This document shows, piece after piece, positions 19,901 through 31,500 of a stretch of 64,000 bases of DNA (its first letter is position 1; the number at the start of each line of letters is the position of its first letter). Origin of the DNA: Plazaster borealis (taxonomy: Eukaryota; Echinodermata; Asteroidea; Forcipulatida; Labidiasteridae); the NCBI GenBank assembly GCA_021014325.1, contig CM037462.1, positions 13,312,501 through 13,376,500 of the forward strand, written 5' to 3'. The position numbers and the translations under genes are program-made. The notes beneath the pieces were generated by a model, which was given only the letters and a program-made list of their open reading frames with translations, was not told where the DNA came from and did no database searches.

Positions 19901-22774
19901 CGGAAAGAGGAACGTGTAGTGAGTTATGAGACCAGTTTAGGCTGACACTGTCTTTTTGAATGCCTTCCCCCCAGGTCTTTGCAAATCCATTGGAGTGAGT
20001 AACTTCGAGATCTCGGACCTTGAAAACTTGAAAGAAACTTGGACGGTCATTCCCCAAGTTAATCAAGTAAGTTAATGATTAATTAGTGAACACTGTGTAG
20101 CCGCGTCCTTCGCAACTCAGCTACTCTGCTGCGAGTAAGCATGATTAGCCTCCCAAGTTAAGGAATAATAATTTGAAATTAATCTGCCATACGCTAATGG
20201 AAAGTTGTTAATATCCATCGAAAAAAATATGATTGAAGATTTAGCATCATGACTATTTTATACACAGTTATGAACGAAACTTGCGTATTATAGACTAGCA
20301 TGAGAAGTGCTCAAGAAATATTGAGAACCCGGTCCTATGGAAGACTCGGAATGCTAGTCTGCAACAGGCAGACCAGGTAAAATTCAAATGTTAACATATA
20401 GTTCTGGCATGTGCACATTTCCGAGAAAACAGAACTTACCTTGTAAGTCTGCTGCCACCTGCAATCCCGGCCATATCTCGTTGGGTCCCCCTGCCCCCCT
20501 TTCAATGTTGAATCACATTGTTGCACGGTCTTCTGCGTTCCAGTCAACATTGAGCGGGGGGACGGGGGACGGGGGACGGGGAGAGAATGTTTATTGTCAG
20601 ACAGGGAATGGTTAGTGTATAGTTATTGTAACGTTAGGAACGGGTGGCCCAAGCATTTTGGCCGGGATTGTAGCGTCCAAAAAATTCCCAACGATGCCGA
20701 AATGTTGTTCTATTAACTTTGTTTTTAACCATTTTTTGTTGTACCACTTTTAGATCGAAGTCCATGTGTTCAACTATCCCAAGGAGCTGATTGATTATTG
20801 CAAAGGACTTGGCATGCAGATAGTGGTAAGAGAAAATAAAAACCGTTATCCATTGTTATCGTATAGTCTTCTCTATTATTGCCTACATGGGTTTTGAAAC
20901 ATTGCATGGTGAGGTATCAATGTATATTCAGTTTAAGGTAACACAATGTGTAATGGTGTGTAGATTGTTCTTAAGAATTTGGCTTGCTTATTTATTCGAC
21001 TGCCGCGGAGTAGATTTCAGAACTCGGGAGACTACTTAGTTGTCTTGTTCTGTTTTCTTTTAATTATTTTTTTTCTTTCAGAACTATATAGGTATTCCCT
21101 CGAATTCCGAAATCTACTCCGCTGCAGTAGAGTAAATAGGCAAGATGTTTGTGATAACAAAAGGGACACGTTGCCTTTTCAACTTCTTTCTAACCATATG
21201 CATTTTATAACAAAAGGTTACAGACACTTTTTTAGACCAACTCGTCCGATCCAAGGCAACGTGTCCCTTAAAGAAGTTTTTCTCCCTGTTTCTATTGTGC
21301 AGGCATACAGCCCATTGGGTAAAGGAAAAGTCCTGGATCATCCCGTGATTGTCAAGATGGCGGGAAAATATAACAGGAAGTGCAGTCGAATTGCGAGTCG
21401 CTGGGTCTTACAGGTAAGATCATCATGGAAACAATTTTACAGCGCTGCTATGTTCGGTTGCAGCAAATCCCACGTTTTCTTTGATTGATCCCGTCTTTGT
21501 TAAAGGTACTATAAAGGATTGGTACGGGTTCAAAACACAGTCGTCTGAAAGCTTAGTGATTATGAAGAACCATTTTTTCTGTGAAATATTATTTCCCTCT
21601 GAAATGAAATCATTATTCGAGAAAGCTGTTACCTGAAAACCTAAAAAACAAAAAAACAAACACGCAACAGCTGATTTTGGTTGTTACAATGGTTACCACT
21701 GCTGCACTACTATCCTTGAGTGACTGTATCCTAACTGCTGATTGTCACACACGGTTATTATAAAGTGTTATTATTGGAAAAAGAGGTCATTTTCTAATTC
21801 ATTATGCGGGCCCAATTCCATAAGCCAAATTGAGATATGGTTGACACAATACTATGACACTAGTTTGGATACATTTTTATTAAGGCCTATACACACCCAA
21901 ACCGAACAGTGCACTCCTATAGTGTCCATCATATCTCAAAAAGGCTAATGGAGCTGCATATAGCACGGAAGTCTGCGCTTAAAGTTCGTACAATCATCAA
22001 GCGCTTCCAATAGAGGGTACCGTAAAGCGCAGAATTCGGTGGTAAACAGCGCCATGAAATTGGGCCCATCTGTTTTCCTTTACTCTCTTAAAGTTTTAGA
22101 TTTAAATTCACTCTAATCGATTAAAACTTTTAACAACTGCAGATGATTTTGTCACTAGCTTCAATTGAATAGGGTGAATTTCAATGTAAAACTTTAAGAG
22201 AGTAGGACTTATACTATTATATTGATTGGTGGTTATTATAAACAGAAATTATTACCTTATAATGTGAGCGCCCTCTGCTGACATTAGATAAATATCTTAA
22301 TGGATAATAATGTAAAAGGACGAGAAGTGTCTGTGGAATAGAGACTAAGTAATGATGATGTTTTAGAGTGAGTTTCAATTTACGTTTATTTTCTAGCACG
22401 GCATTGCAACGATACCTAAATCCACAAAATGTAGCAGAGTCGAAGAAAACTGCAAGGTACGTATACTTTAAACAAATTAATTTAACTTATAGTCAGTAAA
22501 TTTATTTTCACGGCATTTTCTTTTTACAAAAAAAACCCAAAGTTCGTTCTTGTACCGTACACTTAAATCAATCAGTGATTCACAAACAGACTGTTAAAAA
22601 CAGTACCACCATGGCATCATCGAATGTAATTAATTCAATTGTTTGTGTTGTTTTATTTTGCAGGTGTTTGACTTTACGCTATCGGATGAAGACATGCAAA
22701 TTCTGGATCAAATACACAAAACAGATTATCAACGTATTGTAAATCTAACCACATTGTCATTCAATCAGCCGTAA
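16629..22774 (+). CDS. Aldo-keto reductase, complete seven-exon gene
   Basis: NADPH-dependent carbonyl reductase of the aldo-keto reductase superfamily, a cytosolic (beta/alpha)8 barrel. Exons are 16629-16941, 18725-18823, 19975-20066, 20754-20825, 21303-21413, 22397-22456 and 22664-22774. All introns are GT-AG with matching phases, giving 285 residues. The catalytic tetrad is complete: Asp47 (RHVDTA), Tyr52 (RKYKCE), Lys77 (ITSK) and His110 (YLLHWP). Also present are GVSNF in exon 3, the substrate and cofactor strand AYSPLGKG in exon 5, and the cofactor-phosphate motif IPKSTKCSRVEEN in exon 6. A second in-frame ATG pair at 16671-16676 could be the start. The N-terminal strand is short and unlike AKR1 enzymes, closer to bacterial-type AKR5-like reductases, so the substrate cannot be named. 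Confidence 0.92.
17209..17622. mobile_element. Family-3 MITE in aldo-keto reductase intron 1
   Basis: The ends GGGTCATAGATTGGTAA and CCAATCTATGACCCTAC are inverted repeats. The centre is the palindrome ATTCATGCATGAAT near 17350-17365. A second copy lies at 31354-31781 and matches over its whole length. The ORFs in it are not genes. Confidence 0.85.
18290..18662. mobile_element. MITE in aldo-keto reductase intron 1
   Basis: Shares GTCTGAAAGCTCAGTGA, CATTTTTTCTGTGAAATATT and GAAACAGCTGATTTCGGTTG with 21503-21690, and inverted blocks with 7240-7480. It ends CTTTCCCTTTAAG. The exact termini are uncertain. Confidence 0.6.
18725..18823 (+). CDS. Aldo-keto reductase exon 2
   Basis: Acceptor CAACAG|ACC and donor CAAG|GTAGCT. 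Reads DLYLLHWPRSPEGTNTKK and SWKALEELYTQG; it contains catalytic His110. Confidence 0.95.
19026..19273. mobile_element. MITE with TAAAAACTCCCGG / CCCGGGGGTCTTTAGGGAG ends
   Basis: Inverted ends, with several internal GACCCGG and CCGGGTC blocks that fold back. It lies in aldo-keto reductase intron 2. Confidence 0.65.
19975..20066 (+). CDS. Aldo-keto reductase exon 3
   Basis: Acceptor CCCCAG|GTC and donor CAA|GTAAGT. Reads CKSIGVSNFEISDLENL and ends IPQVNQ, the conserved strand 5-6 region. Confidence 0.95.
20550..20585 (+). repeat. GGGGGAC tandem array, possible G-quadruplex
   Basis: Four closely spaced runs of four or more G on the plus (coding) strand of aldo-keto reductase intron 3. This could form an RNA or DNA quadruplex. 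Confidence 0.7.
20754..20825 (+). CDS. Aldo-keto reductase exon 4
   Basis: Acceptor CTTTTAG|ATC and donor GTG|GTAAGA. Reads IEVHVFNYPKELIDYC and KGLGMQIV. Confidence 0.95.
20983..21148. mobile_element. Short MITE with about 48-bp inverted ends
   Basis: The left arm contains GCGGAGTAGATTTCAGAAC and the right arm contains its inverse, TTCCGAAATCTACTCCGC. The arms span about 20983-21030 and 21100-21148. It lies in aldo-keto reductase intron 4. Confidence 0.75.
21158..21272. mobile_element. Family-2 MITE, short internally deleted copy
   Basis: The ends AAAGGGACACGTTGCC and GGCAACGTGTCCCTTAA are inverted repeats. Inside are TTCTTTCTAACCATATGC and GGTTACAGACACTTTTTTAG, as in the full copy at 52229-52613. 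Confidence 0.85.
21303..21413 (+). CDS. Aldo-keto reductase exon 5
   Basis: Acceptor TGTGCAG|GCA and donor CAG|GTAAGA. Reads AYSPLGKGKVLDHPVIVK, then KYNRKCSRIASRWVLQ. Confidence 0.95.
21503..21690. mobile_element. MITE fragment, same family as 18290-18662
   Basis: Starts TTAAAGGTACTATAAAGG; shares GTCTGAAAGCTTAGTGA, CATTTTTTCTGTGAAATATT and GCAACAGCTGATTTTGGTTG. Confidence 0.6.
21808..22067. mobile_element. MITE with GGGCCCAATT ends, distinct interior
   Basis: Ends GGGCCCAATTCCATAAG and GCCATGAAATTGGGCCC are inverted. The interior differs from the other GGGCCCAATT copies. Located in aldo-keto reductase intron 5. Confidence 0.6.
22397..22456 (+). CDS. Aldo-keto reductase exon 6
   Basis: Acceptor TTTCTAG|CAC and donor AAG|GTACGT. 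Reads HGIATIPKSTKCSRVEENCK, the NADPH-phosphate binding segment. Confidence 0.95.
22664..22774 (+). CDS. Aldo-keto reductase exon 7 and stop
   Basis: Acceptor TTTTGCAG|GTG. Reads VFDFTLSDEDMQILDQIHK and ends FNQP with TAA at 22772-22774. Confidence 0.93.
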   Translation: MFDFTLSDEDMQILDQIHKTDYQRIVNLTTLSFNQP

Positions 22775-22871
22775 TTGTAAGCAACAAACAATTAACCATA
22801 ATATAGAATGACAGGAAAGATGAGAAAACGCGGCGTCACCACCAATTGTTGATAAAAGAAGGAACATTTTC

Positions 22872-22877
22872 AATAAA
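22872..22877 (+). terminator. AATAAA polyadenylation signal candidate
   Basis: Canonical hexamer 98 bases after the aldo-keto reductase stop codon, at a normal distance for a 3' end. Confidence 0.5.
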
Positions 22878-24116
22878 GGGCACCACCAAGAGTTTTTTTT
22901 TCAAAAACGGGACTGGACTTGCAATAATCGCAATGCATGGTAAAGTTTACGTTTCGTGTTGTGAACATAGAAGAAGAAGAATATAAACCTCGCACCATGA
23001 ATATAACCGTACACACGCCCACACACACAGCTCTGTGTTACTGGTATATCCTCTGTGGACATTCGTTTGTTCTGTGTGCACTTAAGAACAAAAACATTCT
23101 TCAACACTGGTGAAAACACTGTGTGGACGTGTGTGAGTCCACGTAGTGTTTCAAAACCCTGCCTTGTCTGGACCTCTTTTATTCTTGGGTCCACACTTCG
23201 TATGTAATGCTTGCCCTATTTTAACAACATTCTAATACATCAACACTCCTTGAAGTTAGCCGGCTGGAAGCAGTCTTCGAACCACTGTCTATACACTTCG
23301 AGTTTGGATACTTCCAAAGGCCCAAATGAAGCCAAGATGCGAGAAATTAAACCATTTATAATTTCCCCCCTACAAATTATTACAGTCCGTAAACTCAAAC
23401 TATAGTGCAAATAAAAACGATGTCCCAAGTTGTATCACTGCTCAAGCAAAATCTGTCCATACTTCGCGAAAAATGACTACTTTACAATTCATTGTGCTAA
23501 AAGGCTATTCAAAAAAATAATAGTATACTAATAAATAAATATTTGAAATGAATAAGTTAAGAAACAGGTTCACTATAAAAACATTGAATAAAATCATGGG
23601 CAAATCAACAGCAAATGTAACATTACAATTTTAGGACGGTTGTTATTTAAACTAATGTATGAAGGCAGGCCATACAACCGGTGAATGAAAAACACAGGCG
23701 GCAGTGGATGTGACCAGTCAAATACAGATAACAATCATGATGAAAAACCATGTCCCATAAGGTAACTTACTTATTGACAAGTTACAATTTCTTACATTAA
23801 CTACGTAATGTATGTCGTATAAAGGCAAACCATTTATTTCACTCGAAGGCCGATCTGGCATAATATGAAATCATGTGAGTTTTCTTAACAATTTTAACAT
23901 TAATAACAAAATTTATAACAACTTTTCCCGGTCATTTGCAGCAAAAAAAAAAAAAACAACACACAGCCTATTTCACTTTCATGCATTCGTTTTGAAGGGA
24001 TTTTGAATCTTCAGTTGAAAGTGTCATTCAATTTCAATTCGAGGCATGCGAATTGTTGTAGTATTATTTGTATTCAATTAAACTTAAGGCGGTTTTTTTT
24101 TAGTCATACAAAATGG
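22878..24116. other. Intergenic stretch, one unassigned open frame
   Basis: Mostly AT-rich with nothing recognised. On the minus strand, 23240-23370 follows a TTTGTAG acceptor-like site. It reads SFGPLEVSKLEVYRQWFEDC and ends FQPANFKEC with a stop. This looks protein-like and could be a terminal exon, but I do not recognise a family and see no matching upstream exon. Confidence 0.3.
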
Positions 24117-24298
24117 CAATAAACCTTTATCATGGTGCGGCCATCTTGATTTCCTCCCATTCAACTCAATGTAATCAAACCGAGGCTGGAAGGGAAAATA
24201 GTCGGGTTCCTTTTTGTACAATGAGTATTAGCATCCATTAATGTGAAAGGATACAGTGAACATGACCAAGATGGTGGCAGCATGATAAAGGTCTATTA
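24117..24298. mobile_element. MITE with AAACCTTTATCATG inverted ends
   Basis: The left arm reads ATAAACCTTTATCATGGTGC and the right arm reads GCAGCATGATAAAGGTCTATT. The inner GGCCATCTTG and CAAGATGGTGGC pair as well. Confidence 0.7.
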
Positions 24299-25003
24299 GC
24301 AGAGCAGGCGCAACTGCAAAACGATGTCACCAATTTGAATGCTTATTATATTTGGTTTAACCCGTACACCGATGTGTGTAAAACGGGTAAAACGAAATAT
24401 AATATTCTTTATCCCCGATGCAAATTTAACATCTCTTAAATTTGAATGCTGTTCAAGTGAAATGTTAAATTGAATGGTTATCGTTTTAATCGCGTGACGC
24501 AAAAGAACAATTGATCCTATTTTTGACCGCACGAGGGCGCTTTCATCAGGAATTGTCTTGCATCACAATTACAGTATCATCATATTTAAATTGCTTGTGT
24601 GTAGTTTTCTTGCATCAATGACGAAATACATAAGCATGATAATAACAACAAGGAAAACTTGTTTTGCAACACGTGAATTCGGCTCACATACGCCCTCACG
24701 CGGTCAAAAATACGCGAATTGCTTACACATTAGGTAACAGTGCACGAATGACTTGAGGTCCCGTCAATTTCGCACGAAATGGAACGAGAACGTAAGTTGG
24801 CCGCTTACGTATGACGTCAAAGGCCCAAAACAGCACCCTCACTGAGGTCAATGAAGACCTATCATTGGCTAAGAGTAGTGCGCGGCGCGTACACGCTTAC
24901 GCGTTTTTGTTTGTTTGACCTCGGCGATAGCGGCCAATGCAAGGGGTCTATATTTGCTGAAAAGAAATGACCGGGAAATCCTATAGTTTTCGGAAAATAA
25001 GTA
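24299..25003. other. Intergenic repeat debris
   Basis: A SINE-body fragment at 24405-24440 matches 14135-14175. The segment 24828-24960, with CACCCTCACTGAGG and GCAAGGGGTCTAT, shares its right end with the MITE at 27691-27810. No gene is seen. Confidence 0.45.
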
Positions 25004-25373
25004 TTAAAGGCATCGTACACGTTTGGTAATTACTCAAAATATATATAAAAAACTGACTTGGTAACGAGCAACGGAGAGCTGTTGATAGTATAAAACATTG
25101 TGAGAAACGACTCCCTCTGAAGTAACGTAGTTTTTGAGAAATAGGTTATTTCTCACTAAAATAATAAAAAATTCTTGCAAGAAGTTTTTATTTCTATCTG
25201 AAAGCACACAAATTTGTACAACAAGGGTGTTTTTTCTTTCATCATTTTCTTGCAACTTCGATGACCAATTGAGCCCAAATTTTGACAGGCTTGTTATTTT
25301 ATGCACATGTTGGGATACACCAAATGAGAACACTGGTCTTTGGGAATTACTAAACGTGTACGATGCCTTTAAA
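25004..25373 (-). mobile_element. Family-1 MITE, near-complete copy
   Basis: Ends TTAAAGGCATCGTACACG and CGTGTACGATGCCTTTAAA are perfect inverted repeats. The centre is TTCTTGCAAGAA near 25169-25180. It lies about 30 bases past the GABA-B-type receptor stop codon, so it may form part of that gene's 3' UTR, in the sense orientation. Confidence 0.9.
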
Positions 25374-25404
25374 GATATACATGAATGACGTTAGGAAAAC
25401 AGGT

Positions 25405-25575
25405 TCACCGATGAGCCACAGACATTTGACCCCTTTTGGACGGGGGCTGATGTGGCGAAGATACCGCCATTACCGTTGCTACAGTAGGGCCAGCACCAGA
25501 CCTCTCAGGTTGAATACTTGCTGTGGCCATTGTGGTTATCTTGGTTCCACCGGGATTTCGTATTACGTCACGTAT
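25405..25575 (-). CDS. GABA-B-type receptor, last exon (C-tail)
   Basis: Acceptor GTTTAG|ATACG. Reads [20 protein letters not shown], continues with a Ser/Pro-rich tail and ends QMSVAHR with TGA at 25405-25407. It follows directly on IIFTPK, as LITLRTNPDAAT follows FVPK in GABBR2. Confidence 0.85.
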   Translation of the reverse strand: MRDVIRNPGGTKITTMATASIQPERSGAGPTVATVMAVSSPHQPPSKRGQMSVAHR

Positions 25576-28500
25576 CTAAACATTAAATTAAAGTCAATTC
25601 TTTTAATCGGTATCAAAAATAATTACAAAGCAAAAGAATTTTTAAAAATAGCAAAGAGTCACCTTATTCGCATGGTTCAGTATTCTTAGTAAATTTGTAT
25701 AAAGATTGTGAATGCTGGTAAACTAAACTTTGGCAACAGCTATAAAAACAATGATTGTCATTGCTGAAGATCGGAGTTTTCACTCTTTATTATTTGGCAT
25801 TGTTCTGGCTGAGCGTAACCCTTTTTTTTGTTCTTCTTTGTTACAAAATTCTGCAGTATTCTGCTGCACTTGTTTTTTTATGTTCTTATTTATTGATGTA
25901 TTTATTGGTTTATTTACGATGAGTAGTAATTTGTTTAAGGAAATTTGCCAACCTTATGGCCCTCAACAGGCTACTCAACGTAAAGGCTAAAAAGGAGGAA
26001 TGGGAACAAGAAATGAGGAAGGCATAAAGTATAAAGATGACTCTTGATTTTGCGTTTTGAATTGGGACAGGTTTTACAGGAGAAAGGGAAGCAGAATACA
26101 TGGAGTGAATTCCAAAGTAAAGCAGTACGTGGGAAGAAGCTTGATCAGTACCACTGAGCATTAGTGCTGGAGAGAGCTACAGTGTAACGATGTGAATGGG
26201 AAAAGGATGCCTTCTGCAGTCATTCTGCTGCACTCTGCAGACTTGTGTTGATTTCTGCAGTATTCTGCATAATATAAACACGTCATCAAAATGATTTTGT
26301 TATAGTAGCCGTTTACCTTTGGGGTGAAGATAATCAGAAGAGTTGTTGTTGTGCTGGCTGTGACGCAGACCGACGTCACAATAAAAACGGTTTCGTTTCT
26401 TAGGGGGTCCATCAGTAGGCTGAAGACCGCCCCCATGCAGGACAGGATGAATACGTTGTAAACTGACATGCCGATGTTCTTGGAGTCGTTCAGTGCCTCA
26501 ATTTTCACATTCCTTGTCTCGTACGCTGATAGTACGGTAAAATAAAGTGGAGAGGTTCAACAAGAACTGTTGGTAGTGGCCGAGCTGTCTATTGCATTGG
26601 ACTCATAATATTAATAGTTATAAAATAAAACTTGAGGGCGCACTCGTAAATACACACGTAACCGTGCTGCCCATCATGGGCACTAATCCCTAAGGGTAAA
26701 CTACATACAGATGTCCACTAACAAAATGTTGGTTGTGTGTGACCTCTAATACGATGAGTCAGCACCATTTTCTCAATGGCAAACAAAAAAGATGTTTCTT
26801 GTCGGGCCGTGCCACATTGTTTTTTTACACCCTCTATATTATTATTTAACTCTATAGCGGACTCAAGTGATGGTTGAATCATCTGAGTGTGGGTTCGAGT
26901 CCCGGCCATGACATGTATGACCTTGAGCAAAGCACTCAACCATGATTGCTTCTCTGAACCAAGATGTACAAATTGGGGCTGAGATGATTGTGATGGATAT
27001 ACAGCGCTATTACATTATTAGCGGCTTGGGGTTGTATGCTTTCCGAGTTGGCTTGGGGTTGAGAAAGTTTGAGGAATGGTTCACAAGTGTATGCCTGATA
27101 AACAAGGATAATAAACTGTTGATTTGGCTAATAGGATATGTACGGTACCATCGAACTTAATTTTGTTTGAAAGTTTTAAACAGCACATTGTATATTTGTA
27201 TAACCGATTCCGACTCTGTATTGTTTACTATGCATATACTGTCAATACGTACCTCACCTTCGGTTCTTTTTAGAACCACAAGCTGCTGTTTTCAGAAAAA
27301 AAATATATGACTAAAATTACAGTGCTTATACCACCCGTTAATACTGGCACGTGTCATTTTGACCTTTAACCCGCATGCTATAAGAAAAAACAACAATCGC
27401 TTCCCTCTACAGGCCGTGTGTGTGAGTTAAGAATAAAAGCACGACGTATACTATAGATAATCAAACTTACCAAGAAAGAGTCCAAACACAAGTTGAATTC
27501 CGTTGAATATGTAAATGCCAGCTAGCCACGTGATGTCTGTTACTCCAATGCGAGTACATCGTTGAACGACTGGTATCAACAGAAGATCTTCTTCAATTTT
27601 GCCCTTCGTCAGAAAAATTATCCGTATTTGTTGATAAAGACATTGTTCGTTTTTGTTCTCATTCATTTTTCTACAAGTATATGAGGTCTTAATAGACCCC
27701 TTGCATATGACGTCACACGCTCAAAAAGCGCCCTCACTGAGGCTAAAAAGCGCCCCCACTGGGGCCAGACGATAGCTGTTTTTTGTGCGTACAAACGCAA
27801 GGGGTCTATTAAAAAACTATTGGTATACGCAGCAAGCGCTGGGATCAAACAATGGTAACGCGCACGTGTGTACGCGCCACGCACACTATCATCCAATGGA
27901 CCTTATCGATCATTGATCTGTAAAATATACTTATGGAATGACGTCACCATGCCTCCATCTTGGAGTTCAAACGATAATGAAACAATGGAAAAAAGGTGCA
28001 TCTATGTAGAAGCGGCCGCACAGGATCAGCCGTGAGAAACCTTCTTTTTACCTCTAGCTGAGGAGGGCGCCCTGCTCAAATGACGCCATGTGCATAAAGT
28101 CTATGGGAGGTCTTTTATATTTGACCCCAACAATCTAAACTTATACCTGAGACGGATGGCTTTCCCAAACAGCTTTTAAGGGTTCCATTTCCCAAACTCC
28201 AAGATAAACGCTTTCCAAAAGAATAAACATTCCCACCATAGTGACCAGCTGGTAGTCCTTTACAGACTGCAAAGAAAAAGATGCGGAATACAGAAACACA
28301 GTGTCAAATATTTTATTTTGGTTATTCTAACTATATCCATGCCAAAATCAGGCACTTCCTGTAAAAACTCAAAACTGGGTTTAGCCTATTTGCTTATCAA
28401 ATAGATGAGATTGAGAGCTTTGAAGTAATACCTATATTAAGGTTTTGTATCTGTAGGCTATTATTAAAGTATTGTCAACTTAAATGATGTCTTTAAGGTA

Positions 28501-31500
28501 ACATATCACATTAGTATATGGCTGATGTTTCTGTTGTCTTCACTTTTAATTCCATTGTATCAATTTTCCATAACTTGAAGAACCATGGTTGACAGTGACA
28601 ACCACATTATCCATTAAACCGTTTACACTCGTGGATCTGTGCGTGAATCCCACTTCTACCACCAAAATAGATTCCAAGCTTTACATTAAACAATCTAAAC
28701 TTACCGTTAACCGTTAAACTTACAAGCGAGAGTGGCAACCGAACTATCCCATGAGATATACTAATATCCTCATTGAGCTTTGAGCTCTCCACAATTAGGA
28801 TACTAATATAGTCCTTAACCGTTAAACTTACAAGCGAGAGTGGCAACCGAACTATCCCATGAGATATACTAATATCCTCATTGAGCTTTGAGCTCTCCCC
28901 AATTAGGATACTAATATAGTCCTTAACCGTTAAACTTACAAGCGAGAGTGGCAACCGAACTATCCCATGAGATATACTTATATCCTCATTGAGCTTTGAG
29001 CTCTCCCCAATTAGGATACTAATATAGTCCTTAACCGTTAAACTTACAAGCGAGAGTGGCAACCAAACTATCCCAATTGGGTATACTGTAGTACCTTCAT
29101 TGAAGCCATCCCCAATTAGGATACCAATAACCTATACACCAATCCGACGCGCACCGGGCGCGCAAGTGTTGAGCACCGCGCGCCACTGCTGCGGTGTACA
29201 TGTGCCTAGTTTTGTGCACAAAGACATGAGGAAATCATGTTCCTTTTCACTCTTTATTGAAATCAAATGTTTTCCTCAACGACTTACACGATTTCCTCTC
29301 CAGGACATCATGATATACTAATGTAGATCACTGACCACAGATATCTGCAACTAAATAGAAACCGATTCATCTTGAAAACGGATCTTGTCTTAGGTGAGTT
29401 AGGGGAAAAAGACGCGGAAACTGCATAATAGTCGACATCGGCAGAGTATTTTGTCAGAATTTCAGTATTTTACTCTGTGCTTAATTAAACAAAATTATCA
29501 AGAATGTAGTAAATCGTCATATCATGCAGCCATGTCAGAGAAATTTCATAGATTGTCGAGGAAGACATTAAATTTCCATAAAAAGTGAAAAGGGAAACGA
29601 TTTTCTCGTGTCTTTGTGCACAATATTAGGCACAAGTACACCGCAGCAGTGGCGCGCGGTGCCCATGGCGGCGACCAGCACTTGCGCGCCTGGATTGGTG
29701 TATAAGTGACAATGGCAACCAAACTATCCCAATTGGGATATAACTTTATCCCGATTGGGATAATCAACTATTCAAATTGGGATATATTGTAGAAGTGTTT
29801 GCCAATAAGGCTTCAATATTCTCCAATCGGAGTAGACACGTACAGGGCAGTGACGATCACTAACATATTATTGCATCCCCCAATGGAAGAGGTAACCCCT
29901 GATAAAGAAACCATTGCCTAAAATATTTAACTTTGCTCATTTATTTTGATGAAACTTAATGGCCGTATTGGGGTATCATCGTCACCCTATAACCGGTCGC
30001 CAACGACGTCATAATCATGTACTGCGTTGTTTAATACCCGTCTTTCCAGTTTTTTGTTCATGAAGATCTTATGTACGCGCCATGTCTTGGAAAACATGGA
30101 ACCAAAGCCAAGTGTGAAACCGAGTGATAGCATCCATAGTCGAGCCTACAAACAAACAAAAATAACGCAAACACAATAAATATAGTAATTGTGGGTTTCG
30201 ATCTGGGTCATTTGGTGCTCGATATGTGGCATGGTGTACCCCCCCCCTCCTTTTGTGTCTTCATTGTGTTCTAGAAATATCGGGAATTCTGTAGAGGATT
30301 TTAGGGGGTGTTTCTTTGCAAGAGGAAAATAGAGCGTTAGAGTATGGGAATTTGGGTAGGGGAAACCCTCTACCCCAAGTAGCTAAGCACAAAATATTGT
30401 GCTTACCAGAATAAGGTTACCAGCCAAAATACCATGCCACTTGTACAATTTATGACTGGTATCCTGCTCCTTTTTGCTTAGCAGAAAATTGTTAAGAAAT
30501 ATTTCCTGCTCTATGACATTGGGCCCTGGATTGAGCTGTCGAAATGAAGCAGAATTTCGAGGGAGCTTTAATCGTTCTTAACCATTTTTTTACTCTCTGT
30601 ATATGACAGTTTTCCTGACAAAAGTCCCCATCGAACATGCTTTTGAAAACCATTTGGAAAATCCCCGGTTCCTCGTCGTTTTTGCCAACAAGATTAGTCT
30701 CAAAGGACGCGTCCCAAAGATGGCCAACAAAGTTTGATTGTCGTACCGGAGGTACTGAAGCTACATACAGGTAATTGCTATTTCATCACTACAAATGTAA
30801 CACAGAGAGCACGACAAAACATCGTGGCAAAATGAAACAAGTCTATTTCGGTGACATCACCTACAGGGTGACTCTACGAACACGAACTACACGTCTTATT
30901 TTGATTTGACTTACTCTGCATAGATGGTCCATATTTTCAAAACCTATCATTTCTTGATCCACGCCGTTCAGCACAACTGATATATACGTCATTATGCTCC
31001 CCAGTAATATTAGGTTGTTGATGGTCGGACTTGACAACTTGATAATTCTGGTTGAATGCAATGTATAGTGGAAATCGATTGGTAAAACATTCTTACGGGT
31101 GAAAATGATAGTTTTGACACTCTTTACTGTTTGACCGGTCAATATCAACCACCATAGAGAGATATTGCTTAGGCAGTGGGGACGAGCTGAAAGTTTGGTG
31201 ATGAGGTTGAGCTATCTATCTCTCTAAGCGTGAACAAAAAAACACGGCAAATTGTGCGACCCAGGAAAGTCAGAAACATGCAATTTGACGTCAAATTTGC
31301 GACCGGGGGATTTTGTGAATTGGTTCATCAATATTTACATCACTTGTTTATGTTAGGGTCATAGATTGGTAACTACTAAAAAAATCAATGACCATATAAA
31401 CTTACTTGGTGAAAAGCCCTGCAGTTGTTGATAGTATAATTTATTTTGAGAAAAGGATTCCCTTCGAAGTAATAATGGTTTGGATAAGTTCCACCCCAAA

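Noticed and set aside
20979..21488. 169-codon plus-strand frame overlapping aldo-keto reductase exon 5
   Set aside because: Most of it is two MITEs and intron sequence read through. Only 21303-21413 is coding, bounded by proper splice sites.
28607..29062. 151-codon repetitive frame on the minus strand
   Set aside because: It exists only because the 108-bp minisatellite has a period divisible by three. It has no flanking exons and no domain.
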